DNA of 7,405 nucleotides from Candidatus Omnitrophota bacterium (GTDB taxonomy: Bacteria; Omnitrophota; Gorgyraeia; JABMRN01): NCBI GenBank assembly GCA_028702395.1, contig JAQVOV010000079.1:1-7405 (forward strand). Direction: 5' to 3'. Under the pieces are notes generated by a model. The model had not been told where the DNA came from. It saw only the letters and a list, made by a program, of their open reading frames with translations, and made no database searches. Shown here one piece after another: positions 4,746 to 7,405 of the stretch (position 1 is its first letter; the number at the start of each line of letters is the position of its first letter). The position numbers and the translations under genes are program-made.

Positions 4746-6194
4746 TTAATCCTCATCTTCATCTTCACCAAATGTAAGTTTCTCTTTTTTCTGTATTGCA
4801 CTCAACATAAAAGATATTAAATAGAATAAAAGTGCAAAAACAAATAAAAATGCAACTATAGCAAGAATAATGATCCATGTTGTAGCAACTTCCGGTTTCC
4901 ACCCTTTAAAAATAGATTTCGATACAAGGATAATTCCTTTTAGACCCCTAATACCTTTAAGCCCACCACCCCTTTGTTGAGTCTCAGACCCTTTTGCCTT
5001 ACCTAATCCTGCTCCATCTGAGGATTGTTGACCAACACCTGCTCCTTTACCCTGACCTTGTCCTCCGCCCATATTAACATCTTTAGCAAGTTGACTTCTG
5101 TCTGGCACTCCCTCCTGTCCTGCTCTTGCTAACTCAAACTGAAGCATAAAATTACGTAATCTATCCAAATAATCCTTTGCTTCATCAAATTTCTCGCTAT
5201 TTTCCTTGTAATTTGCGATACGCATTTTAAATGGAAGTTCCTGTTTCTGGTTTTCCCTTATAACACTTATCAATTCTTCCATTTCAGCTGAAATATAATT
5301 TGCTAAACTTTCAAATTCAGTATCAACAAGCTGCTCAAGGATTTTATTCTTTTCTTTTTGTAATCCTTCTAAAGCTCTTTCGTCAACTAACCAAACATCT
5401 TTTACTTTAATTTCAAATTTTCTGGATTCATTTCCTTTCAATTCAACTTCCCCGTCAAGTCTAACAGTTTCATTGGTAACATCATAATTAACATCAAGCC
5501 CCGCACTATCTATAACATCACCTATATCAAGCTCGGGAGGTAGAAAATGTTTTATGGGGAAGATCCCTCCTGCACTTTTTGGATTTTCAACCTCAACAAC
5601 CAGTGTAATTGTTTTCTCACTTGGGATAGGCTCCCCTCCTGCAATAGATTCCATAACAAGAATATCGTTCTCGATCCTTTTCAACATTTTTGTATTAGTT
5701 CTGAAAGCATCAACTCTCTTTGTGATCGTTTGATCTGCTTCTTGGGAAAGCTTTACATCTTCTACTCTTCTTATGATATTGTCTTTCATTGCAGAAACTG
5801 TTTTATAATGAGGGGAATCCTGATACTCCTGTGCTTTATCCTGCACATATTCGGATATAAGATCCAATTTTTTATCCGGTATCACCCAAACATCTCTGAC
5901 ACTTATAGAAAAGACTTTCGTTTCTTTAGGTCCAAGTTCAACCTCTCCTTTAACGAAATGCTGCCTCTCTGTAATATCATAATCAACTTCTAGTTCTCCT
6001 GCATCTATGACATCTTCATATTTAATTTCATTTGGTAAGTAATACTGAATTGGGATCTTTTGATTTTCTCTTTCAGAAGGATTCATTACAATGAATTTTA
6101 ATTTAACATCAGAATAAGAATTGGAGGAAAAAAAAGACAGCAATACACAAACAAGAAAAGCAAATAAAACTATTTTTTTAGAAAAGTGTTTCAT
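4746..6194 (-). CDS. Exported membrane-anchored protein with two copies of an unknown domain
   Basis: I do not recognise this 482-residue protein. Residues 1-28 look like a cleavable signal peptide (MKHFSKKIVL, then a hydrophobic core and SNSYS-D). Two similar segments occupy about 33-108 and 196-271. Both contain N-P, PI-x-x-(Y/F)-LPxE, DVID, L-x-V-x-YD, GEVEL and DVW followed by (I/L)V or VI; they are probably beta-rich domains. Each is followed by a charged, probably helical stretch (109-185 and 272-360). A Gly/Gln-rich linker spans about 375-420, one transmembrane helix about 438-463, and a short acidic C-terminus ends EDEDED. The expected topology is a large extracytoplasmic part with a small cytoplasmic tail. 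No clear Shine-Dalgarno precedes the ATG, but a good promoter lies about 60 bp upstream. It probably heads the transcript that includes the ATP synthase genes. A role in that complex is untested. Confidence 0.85.
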   Translation of the reverse strand: MKHFSKKIVLFAFLVCVLLSFFSSNSYSDVKLKFIVMNPSERENQKIPIQYYLPNEIKYEDVIDAGELEVDYDITERQHFVKGEVELGPKETKVFSISVRDVWVIPDKKLDLISEYVQDKAQEYQDSPHYKTVSAMKDNIIRRVEDVKLSQEADQTITKRVDAFRTNTKMLKRIENDILVMESIAGGEPIPSEKTITLVVEVENPKSAGGIFPIKHFLPPELDIGDVIDSAGLDVNYDVTNETVRLDGEVELKGNESRKFEIKVKDVWLVDERALEGLQKEKNKILEQLVDTEFESLANYISAEMEELISVIRENQKQELPFKMRIANYKENSEKFDEAKDYLDRLRNFMLQFELARAGQEGVPDRSQLAKDVNMGGGQGQGKGAGVGQQSSDGAGLGKAKGSETQQRGGGLKGIRGLKGIILVSKSIFKGWKPEVATTWIIILAIVAFLFVFALLFYLISFMLSAIQKKEKLTFGEDEDED

Positions 6195-6255
6195 ATTTGA
6201 ATTATAACCGATCTTTTATATTATTAATAGATAGTTATACTTTATTTTTGATGTA

Positions 6256-6284
6256 ATTATATCATACATGAAGATCAATAGCAA
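6256..6284 (-). promoter_or_regulatory. Sigma70-type promoter with extended -10, upstream of the 482-aa gene and ATP synthase cluster
   Basis: On the minus strand TTGCTA (6284-6279) is followed by exactly 17 bp and a perfect TATAAT (6261-6256), with TG one base upstream of it (TGATATAAT, an extended -10). Transcription would start near 6249 and give a leader of about 55 nt before the ATG at 6194. It is the best promoter in the window and the likely start of the transcript that runs into atpA and onward. Confidence 0.7.
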
Positions 6285-6300
6285 GTGAGGATTGTTAAAT

Positions 6301-6500
6301 CGTTGTGCGTTATGCGTTGTGCGTAAGGTTAATTGGACTCTAGAGGTTTTGCCACGAGCTACGAGCCTCGCGCAACGCGATAGTGGTACGTTCTAAATAA
6401 GCTTTTAAAAAAACTTTTTTTGGACGGTCATTAAGCTCGGCGCTCGCAGCGCGTTGCGCGTGGCTAAACCCATTACGATTTGCGCTTTGCGCTTTGCCAA
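6301..6500. repeat. Nested heptamer-repeat hairpins in the 361-bp gap
   Basis: The gap 6195-6555 has no gene. Inner arms 6351-6381 and 6434-6464 are GC-rich and match as an inverted repeat at 21 of 31 positions. Both are made of heptamers of the form GCNNCG(A/C): gccacga, gctacga, gcctcgc, gcaacgc on the left, and gccacgc, gcaacgc, gctgcga, gcgccga on the reverse complement of the right. Outer arms are gcgttat, gcgttgt, gcgtaag (6307-6327) and the facing tgcgctt, tgcgctt (6481-6494), which could pair in part through G-U. The inner loop has AAAAAAACTTTTTTTGGACG (6407-6426), nearly repeated at 7280-7299. I see no clear U-run after the stem, so terminator function is uncertain. Confidence 0.7.
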
Positions 6501-6503
6501 TCA

Positions 6504-6548
6504 TCAACCAATCAAACCAGTTAAACTAGTACAACTAATTCAACAAAC
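6504..6548. repeat. Five degenerate 9-bp tandem units downstream of the 188-aa gene
   Basis: Five consecutive nonamers share the pattern NNAACYART: tcaaccaat, caaaccagt, taaactagt, acaactaat, tcaacaaac. The last unit fits less well. They begin just after the stop codon of the upstream minus-strand gene (6556) and lead into the heptamer hairpin region. No good inverted partner was found, so this is a direct repeat only. Its function is unknown. Confidence 0.6.
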
Positions 6549-6555
6549 TAATGGT

Positions 6556-7116
6556 CTATTTCCTGAAATATCTTATATTAATAAAATCGCTTTCTGCTAT
6601 GAACTGTTGTTGCGGCTGCTGCATGATAATTGAGAGGACTTTACCATTAAGTTTATACGATTTAAGAGGCAAGATACCCATACCTGTCCAGATCAAAAGA
6701 CTATTCTCTATAGGCTCATTTTCAAGATTTACAGATACAAGATATATACCTTGGGTCTTTGTTGCCTGCCATACAGCTTTTTGAGCAATGTTCTCTTTAG
6801 TGACAGTTTCTGTTACAAGATAATCCGCAAGATGTCCTTCTAATGGAGTAACTTGTTGTATGTTAACATTATCATCCCTTTGCTGGTCTTCACTAATGTC
6901 TTTTTTATTGTCTAAAAGTTTTTGTTCAAGATCTCGTTGTCTTTCTTCAAGTCGCTGTATTTTTTCATTTAAAGACTCGCCCACATGTGTATCTGTTATC
7001 TTTTTTTCAGGCAAGATCTCCTTATCTTTTGAACATCCTATTCGAAAAACCATTAAAAAAATAAAAAACACCAGTAATCCGATAAAAAGCATCAAAAGTT
7101 TATCATATCTACCCAT
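6556..7116 (-). CDS. Membrane-anchored coiled-coil protein of unknown function
   Basis: I do not recognise this protein of about 186 residues. Numbering from a possible GTG two codons upstream (7122), a single hydrophobic segment spans about 9-28 (LLMLFIGLLVFFIFLMVF). A charged, coiled-coil-like stretch spans about 48-82 (ESLNEKIQRLEERQRDLEQK). A C-terminal part of about 95 residues (95-188) appears beta-rich and contains AVWQATKTQGIYLVSVNLEN and LLIWTGMGILPLKSYKLNGK. I prefer the ATG at 7116 because an AGAGG site lies 5 nt before it; for GTG 7122 that site would be too close. Cys30 follows the hydrophobic segment, but the preceding residues (FRIG) do not make a good lipobox. The likely topology is N-terminus in, C-terminal domain outside. 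It is separated from the next gene by a 361-bp repeat-filled gap and a promoter, so it is probably a separate unit. Confidence 0.75.
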   Translation of the reverse strand: MGRYDKLLMLFIGLLVFFIFLMVFRIGCSKDKEILPEKKITDTHVGESLNEKIQRLEERQRDLEQKLLDNKKDISEDQQRDDNVNIQQVTPLEGHLADYLVTETVTKENIAQKAVWQATKTQGIYLVSVNLENEPIENSLLIWTGMGILPLKSYKLNGKVLSIIMQQPQQQFIAESDFINIRYFRK

Positions 7117-7134
7117 ATACACCTCTTCTGCAAG

Positions 7135-7338
7135 TAAGACAAAAGATAAAAAATTAAAGATAAAAATCTACTTTTTTCTTATGGAATTTTTGTTAAAAAC
7201 CCTTTAATAGTTATTCGTACATACGTATAATCTTTTATAACAATATTTCCAAACCCCTTTCAAAGCATTTCCTAACTCCAAAAAAACTTTTTCAGGACGT
7301 TCCACCCTTTTATCTTTTATCTTTGTTCTTTTATCTTA
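7135..7338. repeat. A/T-rich imperfect long hairpin upstream of the 188-aa gene
   Basis: The arms 7135-7165 and 7308-7338 are inverted repeats matching at 26 of 31 positions and are built of AAAGATAA-like units. The 142-bp loop includes AAAAAAACTTTTTCAGGACG (7280-7299), nearly the same as 6407-6426. The far end has CCTATT (7344-7349) beside the stop codon of the upstream gene, echoing the CCTATTAAC end of the spacers at 2523, 3005 and 4732. No gene is visible inside. The low-complexity arms make a chance match somewhat easier here than in the other spacers. Confidence 0.65.
7224..7252 (-). promoter_or_regulatory. Weak candidate promoter for the 188-aa gene
   Basis: On the minus strand TTGGAA (7252-7247) and TATACG (7229-7224) are 17 bp apart, each matching the sigma70 consensus at 4/6 positions. 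It lies about 100 bp before the ATG at 7116, inside the loop of the long hairpin. The evidence is thin in such A/T-rich sequence. Confidence 0.25.
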
Positions 7339-7354
7339 AACATCCTATTGTCTC

Positions 7355-7405
7355 TTAATAATATTCCCCTATTACCCTATCAACTACTGCATTTTTAGAT
7401 ACTAT
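7355..7405 (-). CDS. C-terminal end of an upstream gene (partial)
   Basis: From the right edge, minus-strand codons read IVSKNAVVDRVIGEYY and end at a TAA (7357-7355). Only 16 residues are visible, so the product cannot be identified. A gene end is favoured because a conserved CCTATT motif and a hairpin arm follow the stop directly, as they do after the stops of the 482-aa, alpha and epsilon genes. Chance openness over 51 bp is also possible. Confidence 0.45.
   Translation of the reverse strand: MVSKNAVVDRVIGEYY

Noticed and set aside
5547..5993. Plus-strand open frame of 148 codons
   Set aside because: It lies fully inside the 482-residue minus-strand gene, has a Cys/Phe-rich composition typical of an antisense shadow, and matches no recognised family. 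The other plus-strand frames are shadows of the same kind.
4746..6194. 482-residue protein as the missing subunit a
   Set aside because: Subunit a has five or more membrane helices and a conserved arginine in a late helix. This protein has one signal peptide and one C-terminal membrane helix.
6407..6426. A-run/T-run at the inner loop as an intrinsic terminator
   Set aside because: The A7/T7 pair lies in the loop of a larger hairpin, has no GC-rich stem directly before the T-run, and a very similar sequence recurs upstream of another gene. It looks more like a repeat-element core.
6556..7116. 188-aa protein as a lipoprotein with Cys30
   Set aside because: The residues before the Cys are FRIG, which lacks the Leu-type residue at -3 of a lipobox. 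A plain membrane anchor is more likely.
7224..7230. Palindromic CGTATGTACG-like sequence upstream of the 188-aa gene as an operator
   Set aside because: It is only partly symmetric and very short in an A/T-rich spacer; no regulator gene is nearby.

Overview
The window is an AT-rich bacterial segment in which every supportable gene lies on the minus strand, so it reads from high to low coordinates. Its centre is an F-type ATP synthase cluster in an order I do not recognise from standard operons: alpha (atpA), epsilon (atpC), c (atpE), a b-delta fusion (atpF-like), gamma (atpG), then the start of beta (atpD), which runs off the left edge. No subunit a and no separate delta gene are visible. The subunits are divergent, and several carry long charged extensions. 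This fits an uncultured or deep-branching lineage. Omnitrophota-like is my guess only; nothing in the window proves the phylum.

Layout from right to left: 7405-7355 holds the last codons of an upstream gene. A spacer of about 240 bp contains a long A/T-rich imperfect hairpin. A membrane-anchored coiled-coil protein of unknown function follows (7116-6556). The 361-bp gap 6195-6555 holds degenerate nonamer repeats, nested heptamer-repeat hairpins and a good sigma70-type promoter (extended -10, 6256-6284). That promoter would drive a secreted or membrane protein of 482 residues with two copies of an unknown domain (6194-4746), and then the ATP synthase genes.

The ATP synthase looks remodelled at the top of F1 and in the stator. 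Alpha lacks the roughly 20 N-terminal residues that normally dock delta. The b-type protein ends in a delta C-terminal domain, but the delta N-terminal bundle that normally binds alpha is absent. Beta carries a charged, probably disordered N-terminal extension of about 130 residues. Epsilon consists of its beta-sandwich plus short acidic ends, without the C-terminal helical pair. The c subunit keeps the proton-type glutamate, but its TM1 glycine motif is degenerate.

The second striking element is the spacers. Three successive ones (482-aa gene/alpha, alpha/epsilon, epsilon/c) have the same plan: a conserved CCTATTAAC end next to the upstream stop codon, a long imperfect hairpin whose arms are short degenerate tandem repeats (hexamers, heptamers or about 13-mers, different in each spacer), and a Shine-Dalgarno-containing end next to the following start codon. 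Two of the three share an A/T-rich loop. Related hairpins lie between c and b, before the 482-residue gene and before the 188-residue gene. A different, perfect 28-bp palindrome fills most of the gamma/beta gap. I see no rRNA, tRNA, CRISPR array, transposase or replication origin.
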